A stretch of 64,000 bases of DNA from an uncultured Phycisphaerales bacterium (GTDB lineage: Bacteria > Planctomycetota > Phycisphaerae > Sedimentisphaerales > Anaerobacaceae), in the NCBI GenBank assembly GCA_937927975.1, contig CALEZT010000089.1:68442-132441 (forward strand), read 5' to 3'. Below the pieces are notes generated by a model, which was given only the letters and a program-made list of their open reading frames with translations, was not told where the DNA came from and searched no databases. Positions within the stretch are counted from its first letter, which is position 1. Each line of letters begins with the position of its first letter. Both the position numbers and the translations under genes were made by a program. This document shows positions 16,506 to 25,393 of this stretch, piece by piece.

Positions 16506-17483
16506 CCTATACCCCTCGGGGTGTCCCATGTGCCAGGTCCAGGCGGTGGCGACGATGTCGTCGAGGGCCGGCGTCTGCGGCTGCCAGCCGAGTTCGGCCT
16601 TGGCTTTGGTCGCGTCGGAGGTCAGGACCGCCGGGTCGCCCGGCCGCCGGGCCGTCTCGACCACTTTGAAGTCCCGGCCCGAGACCCGCTTGACCGACTC
16701 GATCACCTCGCGGACGGAGTAGCCCTGGCCGTTGCCCAGGTTGAACGTTTGTTCAATCTGGCTGTCGAGCCGGTTGAGGGCCAGCAGGTGCGCCCGACAG
16801 AGGTCGTCGATGTGGATATAGTCGCGGATGCAGGTGCCGTCGGGGGTGGGGTAGTCGGCGCCGTAGATCTTGATGTCCGTCCGCTTGCCCATCGCGGCCT
16901 GGATGATCAGCGGGATCAGGTGCGATTCGGGACGGTGGTCCTCGCCGCGATTGCCGTTGTCGCCTGCGCCGCAGGCATTGAAGTACCGAAGGGCCGCGTA
17001 GTGCAGCCGGCCGGTCTGGGACTGATAGCGGCACATCCGCTCGACCGCCAGCTTGGTCTCGCCGTAGGGGTTGATCGGATGCTTGGGGGCGTCCTCGGTG
17101 ATCGGGACCTTCTCGGGCATTCCGTAGACCGCTGCGGTGCTGCTGAAGACGAACTTCTGCACGCCCGCCGCCTCCATGGCCGAGAGCAGGTTCTGCGTGT
17201 TCGAGAGGTTGTTGCGATAGTATCGCAGGGGCTCCTGGACCGACTCGCCCACCTCGATCGAAGCGGCAAAGTGCATCACGGCTTCGATCTTCCGCTCGCG
17301 AAGGACCTTCACGAGGCCCTGGAAGTCGGCCAGGTCGCCCGCGACGACCTGCACGCCGCGAACTGCGGAACGGTGCCCTTTGCTGAAATTGTCGTACACG
17401 ATCGGCTCATGGCCTTCGGCCGCCAGCAGGGCTGTCATGTTGCTGCCGATATACCCGGCTCCACCACAGACGAGAACGTTCAT
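16500..17483 (-). CDS. galE: UDP-glucose 4-epimerase GalE
   Basis: Interconverts UDP-glucose and UDP-galactose (or the N-acetyl forms) with bound NAD. 327 residues: Rossmann motif GGAGYIGS at 7-14, VMHFAASIEVGESV, SSTAAVYG with catalytic Ser/Thr, NPYGETKL giving the YxxxK pair, RYFNACGAG, DGTCIRDYIHIDDL, and a C-terminal GWQPQ. This is a typical length. The start codon directly abuts a palindromic repeat (17482-17577), and no Shine-Dalgarno sequence is visible; the bases before ATG are GATAGTAGATCT. The stop codon lies in the related repeat at the other end, so the gene is framed by two copies of one repeat family. Confidence 0.93.
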   Translation of the reverse strand: MNVLVCGGAGYIGSNMTALLAAEGHEPIVYDNFSKGHRSAVRGVQVVAGDLADFQGLVKVLRERKIEAVMHFAASIEVGESVQEPLRYYRNNLSNTQNLLSAMEAAGVQKFVFSSTAAVYGMPEKVPITEDAPKHPINPYGETKLAVERMCRYQSQTGRLHYAALRYFNACGAGDNGNRGEDHRPESHLIPLIIQAAMGKRTDIKIYGADYPTPDGTCIRDYIHIDDLCRAHLLALNRLDSQIEQTFNLGNGQGYSVREVIESVKRVSGRDFKVVETARRPGDPAVLTSDATKAKAELGWQPQTPALDDIVATAWTWHMGHPEGYRD

Positions 17484-17577
17484 AGATCTACTATCTACTA
17501 TTTACTATTTGAGATGCGCTACGCACGACACGAGACGCGAAGCTCAGATAGTAAATAGTCAATAATCAATAGTCAAT
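17482..17577. repeat. AT-rich palindromic repeat upstream of galE (copy 2)
   Basis: Left arm 17482-17512 (CTACTATCTACTATTTACTATTT) and right arm 17544-17577 (AGATAGTAAATAGTCAATAATC...) are imperfect inverse copies and belong to the same family as 16397-16505. The stop codon of the following minus-strand lipoprotein gene (17575-17573) lies in the terminal GATTGACTAT, exactly as galE does in copy 1. Confidence 0.7.
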
Positions 17578-18175
17578 CCTGGAGCCTTCGCTCGATTCTC
17601 CGGACGATCTCGGCGGCCAGTTTCGGATCGTCGCCCAAGTCGATCCAGGCCATTTGCGACTGCTGTTGCGGCGTCACGTCGAGGGTTTGCAGCGTCGAGT
17701 CGCTCCGCGTGTGGATCTGGTAGGCCTGGGAAACGCCGGCGACCGGGTTGCCCGGAAGGGCCAGTCGCTGGGTTTGGACGGTGCATTCGAGACCGTAGGC
17801 GGTGGCCTCTGGCGTCGCTTCCACGCTTCCACGCTCCAACGCTTTCACACGCACTTCCACGATCCTGCGGATCGATTGGACGTTGGCCTCGGCGGTATTG
17901 AACGCTCCGACGTTGTCGCTTCGCCAGAATTCGAAGAACTGCGCCCCTCGCAGGGGACGGGTTCGGACGATGCCCTGCTCGACGTCGAGCTTCTCGATGG
18001 GAAAGTGCATCTGGGACAGAATGTCGTGCGCCGCCCAGACGGCCTGTTCCTTCGCGACGCTCTCCAGGCGGAGCGTCTTTGCCGGCTTCGGTTCAGGGCG
18101 AGGGCTCGCGCATCCCAGCGAAAACGTCGCTCCGATCAGAACGACCCATCGAATGATCTCGGTCCGTCTACTCAT
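17573..18175 (-). CDS. Putative lipoprotein of unknown function
   Basis: 200 residues. The N-terminus (MSRRTEIIRWVVLIGATFSLGC) is a lipoprotein signal peptide with lipobox SLGC at about residue 22. The mature part begins with a Pro/Lys-rich linker and has a predicted alpha/beta fold with no motif I recognise. A Gln-rich stretch (TPQQQSQM) lies near the C-terminus and the last residues are basic (RRIERRLQD). The stop codon lies in a palindromic repeat. A role at the cell envelope is all that can be inferred. Confidence 0.7.
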   Translation of the reverse strand: MSRRTEIIRWVVLIGATFSLGCASPRPEPKPAKTLRLESVAKEQAVWAAHDILSQMHFPIEKLDVEQGIVRTRPLRGAQFFEFWRSDNVGAFNTAEANVQSIRRIVEVRVKALERGSVEATPEATAYGLECTVQTQRLALPGNPVAGVSQAYQIHTRSDSTLQTLDVTPQQQSQMAWIDLGDDPKLAAEIVRRIERRLQD

Positions 18176-18188
18176 GTCCTATTGCCTT

Positions 18189-18213
18189 TGTAGGGTGTGC
18201 CGTGCACACCATT
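18189..18213 (+). repeat. Dispersed 25-bp palindromic repeat, intergenic copy
   Basis: Exact 25-base match to 12850-12874, just upstream of the minus-strand lipoprotein gene start (18175). The palindromic core GGTGTGC-CGT-GCACACC could form a hairpin in the 5' region of that transcript. Confidence 0.75.
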
Positions 18214-18280
18214 GCCTTCGAGTCCGTTCAACGTCAGGCAATTATAGGCACAGCCGGCCGGGGCCTCAACTCGAATCGTC

Positions 18281-19549
18281 TCACACGACGCCCGAGATGT
18301 CGATCAGGTGCATCTGCCGGCCGTTGCCGCCGTGGGGCGAGTCGATGATCACGCTCCGGCCGTCGGGACTGCATCGCGGGTGCATGTCGCACCTCCACTC
18401 GCCTGCGTACTCGCGTGACAGGTGGAACCGGCCCAATGGCACGATCCTGCCCGTTGCGACGTGGTACAGATACAAGGACTGGTTGCGTTCCCTGTCGGGG
18501 TACGAGTCGCACAGGACCCACTCGTTGCCCGGCAGATAGGTGCAATGGCCATCCCGGTCGGGCATGCCTTCGAGCGTCTCGGCCTTGTCCGTAAGGTCCT
18601 CAAAGACCTGGAACCGCCACTCCTTTGCCTCGGGGCCGTAGCCGGCGTAGGCGAGGATATGGCCGGGGTCCCGCCAGATGAAGTGCGAGACCTTGCCGCT
18701 GGGGATCAGCAGGTGCAGGCCGCCGCCGTCGGCTGAGGCGGTGAACATGCGGGTCTTCCAGCTTTGGCCCTCGGCCTGGCCTCGCCAGCGGTGCAGGAAG
18801 GTGAACCGCCGGCCGTCCGGCGCGACGAGCAGGTGGTTGAACCAGTGCTTGGCTCCTTCGGAGAATCTGCCGGGCTGAGGGACCTTGGCCGCATCCGCCA
18901 GCGACAGCAGCAGGGACCGCTCGCCGGTTCGGAGATCCACATTCCAGATCCCGGCGTCCTCGGGGGCCGCGACGTCGCGGTTCGGGTCCGCGATGCCGCA
19001 ATATCCGTAGCCAGGACGGGTGTCGTTGAGCCGGCGAAAGTCCGTCGTCACGGCCCACCGCCCGTCGGGACTGAGGGCATAGACAGGATGCGGCAGCGTC
19101 CGCCGCTCGCCCGACTTTACGTCGAGGACGTGGCAGACAAAGCGGTCCTCCCGCCGGTCGTTCCAGAGCACTTCAGTCCCGGACCCAGGCACCCATTGGA
19201 GCATGCAGCCCTGCTGCCAGTTCCACGCGCTGCTGGTCCCCAACTCGATCCAGCGGTCGCCGTCCCGGAGGTCCACCATGCCGACCCGGACCTCATCGTC
19301 GGCCCGCGGGCTGCGATGCTCGAAGTCCACCTCCATCCCCAGCACATACCGGCCGGTCGGGTCGAACTGGAGCTTGTCATAATAGCCGAACCAGTGAAAC
19401 CCGGGCGGGCGGGTAATCGCCCGCACCGGTGCCGCCCCGGCCGGCTCCGCGGTCTGTCCCGCCCCAGCCCAATCCGACATGGATGCCGCCGCGGCCCACC
19501 CCGCCGCCCATCGCAGGAACTCCCGACGTCTGATTCTCGTGTCACCCAT
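18281..19549 (-). CDS. Tat-exported beta-propeller protein
   Basis: 422 residues from the ATG at 19549, which has AAGGA about 8 bases upstream; the open frame extends further but without signal character. Residues 5-12 (IRRREFLRW) form a twin-arginine motif followed by an Ala-rich hydrophobic stretch, so the protein is probably exported folded. The rest is repeated propeller blades with SPDGR/DPTGR turns (YALSPDGRWAVTTD, FDPTGRYVLGME, SPDGRSVIID), as in TolB- or oligogalacturonate-lyase-like propellers. HWFGYYDK near the N-terminus may be functional. The substrate is unknown. A possible promoter lies at 19607-19634. Confidence 0.72.
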   Translation of the reverse strand: MGDTRIRRREFLRWAAGWAAAASMSDWAGAGQTAEPAGAAPVRAITRPPGFHWFGYYDKLQFDPTGRYVLGMEVDFEHRSPRADDEVRVGMVDLRDGDRWIELGTSSAWNWQQGCMLQWVPGSGTEVLWNDRREDRFVCHVLDVKSGERRTLPHPVYALSPDGRWAVTTDFRRLNDTRPGYGYCGIADPNRDVAAPEDAGIWNVDLRTGERSLLLSLADAAKVPQPGRFSEGAKHWFNHLLVAPDGRRFTFLHRWRGQAEGQSWKTRMFTASADGGGLHLLIPSGKVSHFIWRDPGHILAYAGYGPEAKEWRFQVFEDLTDKAETLEGMPDRDGHCTYLPGNEWVLCDSYPDRERNQSLYLYHVATGRIVPLGRFHLSREYAGEWRCDMHPRCSPDGRSVIIDSPHGGNGRQMHLIDISGVV

Positions 19550-19606
19550 GGATAATTCCTTTCCAACGAACCACGCCGGTGTGAACCGGACTTCTGACGG
19601 TGCTGT

Positions 19607-19634
19607 ATTGTATATCCCTGATCGCCCACGGCAA
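19607..19634 (-). promoter_or_regulatory. Possible promoter of the beta-propeller gene
   Basis: On the minus strand, TTGCCG (19634-19629), a 16-base spacer, then TACAAT (19612-19607), about 57 bases before the start codon at 19549. Confidence 0.4.
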
Positions 19635-19768
19635 CGCGAAACGCTGCCCAAGTCGCCGCAGGGCGAAGTGCACCCCGCTTGGGCAAGTTCGCTGGACGGG
19701 CCTGGGGCTCGGATGTATAAGTAAAATGGCAGGTTCCGGCAGGCTCAAGCTGTGCGTCGTCGATTTGA

Positions 19769-19955
19769 CAACTGGACTTCTGCAAAATGGCCATTGGGCC
19801 TACTTTAGGAAGGAAGAATCTTGTTCCTCGATTCTTCCTTCCTAAACCCTAACTGTTGTATAAACAAGGAGGTAAGTCGATTCTTCAAGGAAATCGAAGG
19901 ATAAGATTTCCTTGAAGAATATAGGCCCAATGGCCATTTTGCAGAAGTCCAGTTG
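19769..19955. mobile_element. MITE-like element with 34-bp perfect terminal inverted repeats
   Basis: 187 bases. The ends 19769-19802 and 19922-19955 are perfect 34-bp inverted repeats beginning CAACTGGACTTCTGC. Inside lie two further perfect hairpins: 19804-19820 with 19830-19846 (17 bp) and 19880-19895 with 19905-19920 (16 bp). No coding capacity. The tetranucleotide TTGA flanks the left end and overlaps the right end, a doubtful target duplication. The element sits 32 bases upstream of the MscS-type gene. Apart from it and the promoter at 19607-19634, I see nothing in the 438-base region 19550-19987. Confidence 0.8.
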
Positions 19956-19987
19956 ATAACTGAGTATCTCCTGGAAGGTGTCTGACT

Positions 19988-21709
19988 ATGAAGCGATTGT
20001 GTCATTCCGTGGTTTTCGTCGTCCTGGTGGCCATGCCGGGGGTACAAGTCACGCGGGCGGAAGAGTCTCCGTACACCGCCGTCACCGCGGCGGACCCGGG
20101 CATTCCCGTCGAAGACCTCCGGTTGTTGCTCAAGCCGCTGCGGAAGCAGGAACTGGTGGCCGAAACCGAGGCTTGGCTGGCCCTGCTCCAGGAGAAAGTC
20201 CGCCAGATCAGTCTGGCGGAGATCAAGATGCGGGAGCAGAGCCGGGAGATTTCCGAGACCAAGGAGGAGATCAAGGCGACCATCGATCAGGTGGAAGAGA
20301 CGCAGAAGGCTGGAAAGGAGGCGGAGCCCGAACGGGGAGTGACGAACGCCGCCGCCGGTGTGGAGGAGAAGATTCAGCAGATGGAGGAGAAGACACAGAA
20401 GGTGGCAGAGGCGGCGACGGACGCCGGCGAGGTCGTGGCTACGGACGCCAACACGGCCGATGCCGAGCCGGCCCGCTCCTCCGAGAAGGACCTGCTGGCC
20501 AAGACCGCGGAGGTGGAGCAAGCCAAGGCCAAACTGCAAGAGGCCGCTGTGGAGGCGAGCCGCACCGATCTGGCGGCCGCCGACAAGGTCAAGAAGATTG
20601 GCGAGGCCCAGGTCGAACTGCAGACCAAGGTCAAGGAACAGTTGCTCGCCGGCATCAACAAGCTGCGGGAGGAGCAGATAGCCCTGCTGGACCGCATTCA
20701 GGTGGCGATCGAGGCCCTGCGTGCCAAGGGGGGCGAGGTCGAGGAGTATGAGAAATACGCCACGGCCGTCTCCGGGCTCCGGGTCGATGTCAAGGATATC
20801 AGCGCCACGCAGGCCATGATCGTCGGGTGGCTCAAGTCGCCCGAGGGCGGGCTCCGCTGGGCGAAAACGATCATCTCGTTCGTGCTGGTCATCGTCGCGT
20901 CCCTGATCCTGGCGTCGATCCTCGGGCGGGTGATGCGCAAAGCCGTGGCCATGAACAAGAAGTCGTCGGACCTCTTCAAGGACTTCCTCGTCAATGTTGT
21001 ACACAAGACGGTCCTCGTGATCGGGGTCGTGGTGGCGCTGTCCATGCTCGGCATCAACGTCGGCCCGCTGGTCGCGGGCATCGGTGCCCTGGGCTTCATC
21101 ATCGGTTTCGCCCTGCAGGGCACGCTGGGCAACTTCGCCGCCGGCATGATGATCCTGCTGCACCGGCCTTACGACGTCGGCGATGTCGTCAACACGGCGG
21201 GGGTCACCGGGGTCGTGCAGTCGATGAATCTGAACACCACGACGATCAAGACGTTCGACAACCAGATCGTCGTGGTGCCCAACGGTTCGATCTGGGGCAA
21301 CAATATTACGAACGTCACCGGCAGCGCGACCCGCCGGGTGGATCTGACCTTTGGCATCAGCTACAGTGACGATCAAGCCAAGGCGCACCGTCTTCTGGAG
21401 TCGATCGTCGAGGCGCATCCGCTGGTCCTCAAGGAGCCGGCCCCCGTCGTCAAGTTGCACGAGCTGGGCGACTCGTCCGTCAATTTCATCTGCCGGCCCT
21501 GGACACAGACGGCCAACTACTGGACGGTCTACTGGGACATCACGCGGAGCGTGAAGGAGCGTTTCGACGCCGAAGGCATCAGCATTCCCTTCCCCCAGCG
21601 CGATGTGCATATCTACCACCAGACGGTGGAACCGCCCGCGGTCGCCAGGGGGCTTCCCCTGAGTCCCGCCAAGGTGCCCACTCTCCGGAACGACGAGAGC
21701 CTTGCATAG
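19988..21709 (+). CDS. MscS-family mechanosensitive channel with an exported coiled-coil domain
   Basis: 573 residues. A signal peptide (1-24, ending VTRAEE) precedes a long charged coiled-coil region (about 45-260), then membrane helices at about 287-310 and 335-355 and the MscS pore helix and beta domain: GALGFIIGFALQGTLGNFAAGMMILLHRPY..VGDVV and FDNQIVVVPNGSIWGNNITN, closely like E. coli MscS TM3 and what follows. It should act as a tension-gated safety valve in the cytoplasmic membrane, with the coiled coil outside, as in the large MscK-type channels. The C-terminus includes PFPQRDVHIY, typical of the family. A MITE-like repeat lies directly upstream. It converges with the GH36-like gene. 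Confidence 0.9.
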   Translation: MKRLCHSVVFVVLVAMPGVQVTRAEESPYTAVTAADPGIPVEDLRLLLKPLRKQELVAETEAWLALLQEKVRQISLAEIKMREQSREISETKEEIKATIDQVEETQKAGKEAEPERGVTNAAAGVEEKIQQMEEKTQKVAEAATDAGEVVATDANTADAEPARSSEKDLLAKTAEVEQAKAKLQEAAVEASRTDLAAADKVKKIGEAQVELQTKVKEQLLAGINKLREEQIALLDRIQVAIEALRAKGGEVEEYEKYATAVSGLRVDVKDISATQAMIVGWLKSPEGGLRWAKTIISFVLVIVASLILASILGRVMRKAVAMNKKSSDLFKDFLVNVVHKTVLVIGVVVALSMLGINVGPLVAGIGALGFIIGFALQGTLGNFAAGMMILLHRPYDVGDVVNTAGVTGVVQSMNLNTTTIKTFDNQIVVVPNGSIWGNNITNVTGSATRRVDLTFGISYSDDQAKAHRLLESIVEAHPLVLKEPAPVVKLHELGDSSVNFICRPWTQTANYWTVYWDITRSVKERFDAEGISIPFPQRDVHIYHQTVEPPAVARGLPLSPAKVPTLRNDESLA

Positions 21710-21846
21710 AGAGCACGGCTTGAACCACTTCCTCCTTCGGCGTCATGGGTTCAGTGTGCCTGACCGCACGGATGGGATTCGAGGGGGTATGAGCGCGGAA
21801 CCGGCGTCTGTCAGCTTCATGCCCCTGCCCTCGGAACTTGGTTCGT

Positions 21847-23955
21847 CTACTTGTACTGAATCCGCCAGTGCAGCAGGCGGAAGTCGTTGCACCGGATGTC
21901 GATTTGGAGAATGGGTCCGTCTCTGTGGGTCGCCATGAGGTCGCCTCCGGCCAGGATGACATCGTAGCCCGTTTGGTTGAAGTTCTCCGGCTCGTGGATG
22001 TAGAGCGTGTAGGTGTCGTTCGGGACGACTTGGCTCGTGCCGCTTAGCGTTCGGTCTTGCCACTGGAGCTTGTCCAGTTCGAGTCCCCCGCAGGAGATGT
22101 GACGGTTGGTCGCCAGGAGTTGCGGATGGTCCTGCTTCTCGCGGAGGCAGAATAGCTGGCAGCCGTATTTCGGGTCGATCTTGGGCAGGGGCATCTGGCC
22201 TTTGAACTGGCCGGCGAAGGACTTCGTCCAGAACTCGAAGGCGAGGTACTCCTTGTTGGCGTCGAGGCCCATCTCGGACATCTGGAGCGCGGGCTTGCGT
22301 TCGTCGAACCGGCCCAGGAGGACCCAGTTCTCATACGGCCGGTTGATCTCCAGCAGGTACAGGTCGTACGGTGCGTTGTTGCTGGCGTCGCAGACGCGCG
22401 GACCCGCGCCGCTCATCTCGGTGTCCACCCGGTCGAGGAACATCGATCGCGTCGGATCGACGTCGTAGATCTGGCCCGGTCGGGTGAACAGGACCGGGAT
22501 CGTCCGACGGGCGGGCTCGATCACCTCCGTGCGGTAGATCTCGGCCTTGTCGGTCAGCATGTACAGAGAGCCCGTCATCGAGGTACACAGGCAGGAACGA
22601 TAGCCCTGCTCCGGCGTCAGCTCGATGTGGTCCGGATCGATCTGCCAGACGACGTTGTTGAAGGAGTTGAACTGGGCCATGCAGTCCAGGCGGAACCCGT
22701 CGTCGCCGACGCGGCAGGCGTCGATCAGCCCGATCAGTTCAGGCCGGACGCCCCAGCAGCCCATGAGGTAGTTGTCGGGGCCGATCTCCTTGCGGACCGC
22801 CTTGACTACGTCGCGAAACGCCTCGGCGCGGTCCGCGTTCTTCTTCGCGAAATGCTCACTGAAGCTGTTGTAGCCCTCGTAGCGAAGGTGCCTCAGGGCG
22901 TCGAGCTTGAAGTAGACCCAGCCGGTGTCGGCGAACCCCCGATAGACCGGGCGGATCAGCGCGTCGAGCGTCGCGGGGTTCGACCCGTCCATGACGTATC
23001 CGACCCAGTTGCCGTAGGCGGGCTCGCCTTTGTCGTTGAGGACGAAATACTCCTTGTGGGCCTGGGCCCAGTTGCGGTCGTGGAACGCGACGTTTGTCCA
23101 GATACCGGGCTTGAGTCCTTTGGAGGCAATGTAGCGGGCCAGATCGCCCATGCCGTCGGGGAACTTGTCGTTGGCGACCAGCCAATGCTCGGGAACACTG
23201 ATCGGCTCCTGCTGATATCCGTCGTCGATCTGAAGGTAGGTCAGGCCGTAGGGCACCAGGCGCTCGGCCAGCACGTCCGCGGTGGTCCGGATATCCTGCT
23301 GCGTGACTTGGTTCCAGTAGGCGAACCAGGAACACCAGCCCGCCACCGGCTCGCGGATCGAGTACGTCCAGGGCTCGTAGTACTTCAGGCCGCGATGCTT
23401 CTGATAATACCGCGGGCGAAAGCGAATCGTGATTTCGCTGCCCGATGCGTCGAGGGCGTATGTCGTTCCGCTGTCGGCTTGCTTCGTCGGCGTGATCGTG
23501 ACTCCGGCGAAGTAGTCGATCGACAGGACCCAGTCGCGCTGCCGGTCATAGACCGCCCGGTTCAACAGGCTGTGGCTGAGGCCGGAACTGTGTCGGATGA
23601 TGTCGGTCACCGCCCGCTGTTTGCGATCGACCTCGCAGGGGAACGATTGCGAGCCGGCGGTGATCGTCCCGGTCAGTCGCACGCCGCGTCCGGTGAGCTT
23701 GTAGGCCTGATCGACCCCATCGCCATGACGGCTTGTGACCTGGTTCTCCGCGCCGGCCTGGCCTTCCCAGCGGACCGTTCCTTCGAAGATCACCTCGCCG
23801 TCATATTCGATCCGCAGGGCCTGGCCGTCCCGAACGATCTTGGCGGGGGCGTTGGGCGGGGTCTGCCCCTGCGCGGGGCCTTGAGCCCCGAGCGAGAGCA
23901 AAACCAGGGCGAATAGATGCAGACAAATGCGTTTCGATCCATGAGTCCTCAGCAT
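21847..23955 (-). CDS. Secreted GH36-like alpha-galactosidase-type glycoside hydrolase
   Basis: 702 residues from the ATG at 23955 (GGAG site upstream), which gives a clear signal peptide (1-31, cleaved near AQGQ). The longer open frame would place this hydrophobic segment internally. An N-terminal beta-sandwich leads to a (beta/alpha)8 domain: AGWCSWFAYW, YLQIDDGYQ, GLKPGIWTN, WVYFKLDALRHLRYEGYN (probable nucleophile Asp in FKLD), NYLMGCWGVRPELIGLIDACRVGDDGFR (probable acid/base Asp in GDD). A C-terminal beta domain follows. This resembles GH36 and related clan GH-D enzymes. Alpha-galactoside cleavage outside the cytoplasm is likely, but the exact sugar is uncertain. It stands alone, with no sugar transporter beside it. 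Confidence 0.82.
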   Translation of the reverse strand: MLRTHGSKRICLHLFALVLLSLGAQGPAQGQTPPNAPAKIVRDGQALRIEYDGEVIFEGTVRWEGQAGAENQVTSRHGDGVDQAYKLTGRGVRLTGTITAGSQSFPCEVDRKQRAVTDIIRHSSGLSHSLLNRAVYDRQRDWVLSIDYFAGVTITPTKQADSGTTYALDASGSEITIRFRPRYYQKHRGLKYYEPWTYSIREPVAGWCSWFAYWNQVTQQDIRTTADVLAERLVPYGLTYLQIDDGYQQEPISVPEHWLVANDKFPDGMGDLARYIASKGLKPGIWTNVAFHDRNWAQAHKEYFVLNDKGEPAYGNWVGYVMDGSNPATLDALIRPVYRGFADTGWVYFKLDALRHLRYEGYNSFSEHFAKKNADRAEAFRDVVKAVRKEIGPDNYLMGCWGVRPELIGLIDACRVGDDGFRLDCMAQFNSFNNVVWQIDPDHIELTPEQGYRSCLCTSMTGSLYMLTDKAEIYRTEVIEPARRTIPVLFTRPGQIYDVDPTRSMFLDRVDTEMSGAGPRVCDASNNAPYDLYLLEINRPYENWVLLGRFDERKPALQMSEMGLDANKEYLAFEFWTKSFAGQFKGQMPLPKIDPKYGCQLFCLREKQDHPQLLATNRHISCGGLELDKLQWQDRTLSGTSQVVPNDTYTLYIHEPENFNQTGYDVILAGGDLMATHRDGPILQIDIRCNDFRLLHWRIQYK

Positions 23956-24218
23956 TTCCAAGCTCCGCGATAGAATACGACGTGGCAAGGCGAGGGGTGT
24001 CCCTGTACGACTCCCGCATTCGCGGGGAGGCCTCGTCACGGCGCGCCCAGTGTAGTCAAGAGAGGGGGCGGCTACAAGAGTCATCCCCAGCCCGCGGCGG
24101 GGAATGGCTTCGTTTCTCCTGGCGTCGAGAGGACGCGCGGGTTGTGCTAAAGGGGGGATGGTCATGGCGTCGATATCCTGGGTATGGACCTTTGCCAGCA
24201 CATCTTGGGGCCGGCGCG

Positions 24219-25157
24219 ATGTCGCTGATCCAGAGACAGACGATTGTCGCGAATCTGCGCGCCACGCCCGTGGGCCGGGCGGTCGTGGACTTCCTGGACT
24301 ATCTGACCATCGAAGCGGGGCTGTCGGTCAACACCATTTTGGCCTATGGCCGGGACCTGCGGGAGTTCCTGGCCTTCTGCAGCGACGGCGGCGTGACCGA
24401 GATCGCCGGCGTCGACGTGCATCTCGTCCAGATGTACCTGGGGGAGATGGTCCGACAGGACAAGAGCGAGAACTCCGCCAAGCGGGCCTTGGTCGCCATT
24501 CGCATGTTCCTGCGGTTCGCCAAGCTGCGGGGCCTGATCGAGGACGACGGGTCCGAGATCCTGGAGAGCCCCAAGGTCTGGCAGCGACTGCCGACCGTGT
24601 GCAACAAGCAGCAGGTGCTCAAGCTGCTCCAGGCTCCGAGTCCCGAGGAGCCGTTCTACCTGAGGGACAGGGCCCTGCTGGAACTGCTCTACGCCACCGG
24701 CGTGCGGGCCAGCGAAGTCGCTGGCCTCAAGACCACCGATCTGAACCTCGACATCGGCTATCTGCGCTGCTTCGGCAAGGGCAACAAGGAGAGGGTCGTC
24801 CCTCTCGGCAAAGTGGCGATCGCTGCGACCCTGGAGTATCTGCGGGACCTGCGTCCGAAGCTGATTCGACCCCAGAGCGAGTCGTTCGTCCTGCTGTCGC
24901 GAACAGGCCGGCCTCTGTCACGTATTGAGGTCTGGAGGCTTGTGAAGAAGTACGCCCTTCGGGCAGGGATGCCCAGAAAAGTGACTGTCCACACGCTTCG
25001 TCATTGTTTCGCAACGCACCTGCTCAGCGGCGGCGCGGACCTTCGGAGTGTACAGGAGATGCTCGGCCATGTGGATATCGGGACGACTCAGATCTATACG
25101 CACGTGGACCACGAGCGACTGCGTCGGATTCACAAGAAGTTCCATCCTCGCCCGTAG
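24219..25157 (+). CDS. xerD: Tyrosine recombinase XerD-like
   Basis: 312 residues from the ATG at 24219; the upstream extension of the frame is Arg/Gly-rich and not family-like. N-terminal SAM-like domain (VVDFLDYLTIEAGLSVNTILAYGRDLREF), then the catalytic domain with Arg (TGVRASEVAGL), Lys (GKGNKERVVPLG), HTLRH box, LGHVDIGTTQIYTHV with the nucleophile Tyr, and a C-terminal ERLRRIHKKFHPR, which is closer to XerD than to XerC. It probably resolves chromosome dimers at dif. No dif site or second Xer gene is visible nearby, so this may be the main chromosomal recombinase and not a mobile-element integrase. Confidence 0.88.
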   Translation: MSLIQRQTIVANLRATPVGRAVVDFLDYLTIEAGLSVNTILAYGRDLREFLAFCSDGGVTEIAGVDVHLVQMYLGEMVRQDKSENSAKRALVAIRMFLRFAKLRGLIEDDGSEILESPKVWQRLPTVCNKQQVLKLLQAPSPEEPFYLRDRALLELLYATGVRASEVAGLKTTDLNLDIGYLRCFGKGNKERVVPLGKVAIAATLEYLRDLRPKLIRPQSESFVLLSRTGRPLSRIEVWRLVKKYALRAGMPRKVTVHTLRHCFATHLLSGGADLRSVQEMLGHVDIGTTQIYTHVDHERLRRIHKKFHPRP

Positions 25158-25393
25158 GTTGCGCGGAGATCGGGTCCATTTCAGCGTGAGACTGCACAAA
25201 AAAGTCAAAAGTCCGAGTCGAAACCCGGAAACTGCGTTGACTTTTGGGGGGTTTGGGAGTAGTTATGAATATGGATGATATCGGCATGAGAACTCAGTCT
25301 TGAGTTCTTGGTTACTCGACCGTGAGTCACAGGAGTCAACTTCCCTTCGGCACGCGTGACTTGGGATCCAGGACTCCCAAAGGGGTTATGCGG

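Noticed and set aside
18281..19651. Longer start of the beta-propeller gene at 19651
   Set aside because: The extra 34 residues lack signal character and would bury the twin-arginine signal; ATG 19549 has a ribosome-binding site.
24219..25157. The Xer recombinase as the integrase of a mobile element
   Set aside because: Its C-terminus matches chromosomal XerD closely and no tRNA, att repeat or cargo lies next to it.
25198..25249. CAAAAGTC ... GACTTTTG inverted repeat after xerD as a terminator
   Set aside because: The 8-bp stem has a loop of about 25 bases and no proper T-tract; too weak to call.
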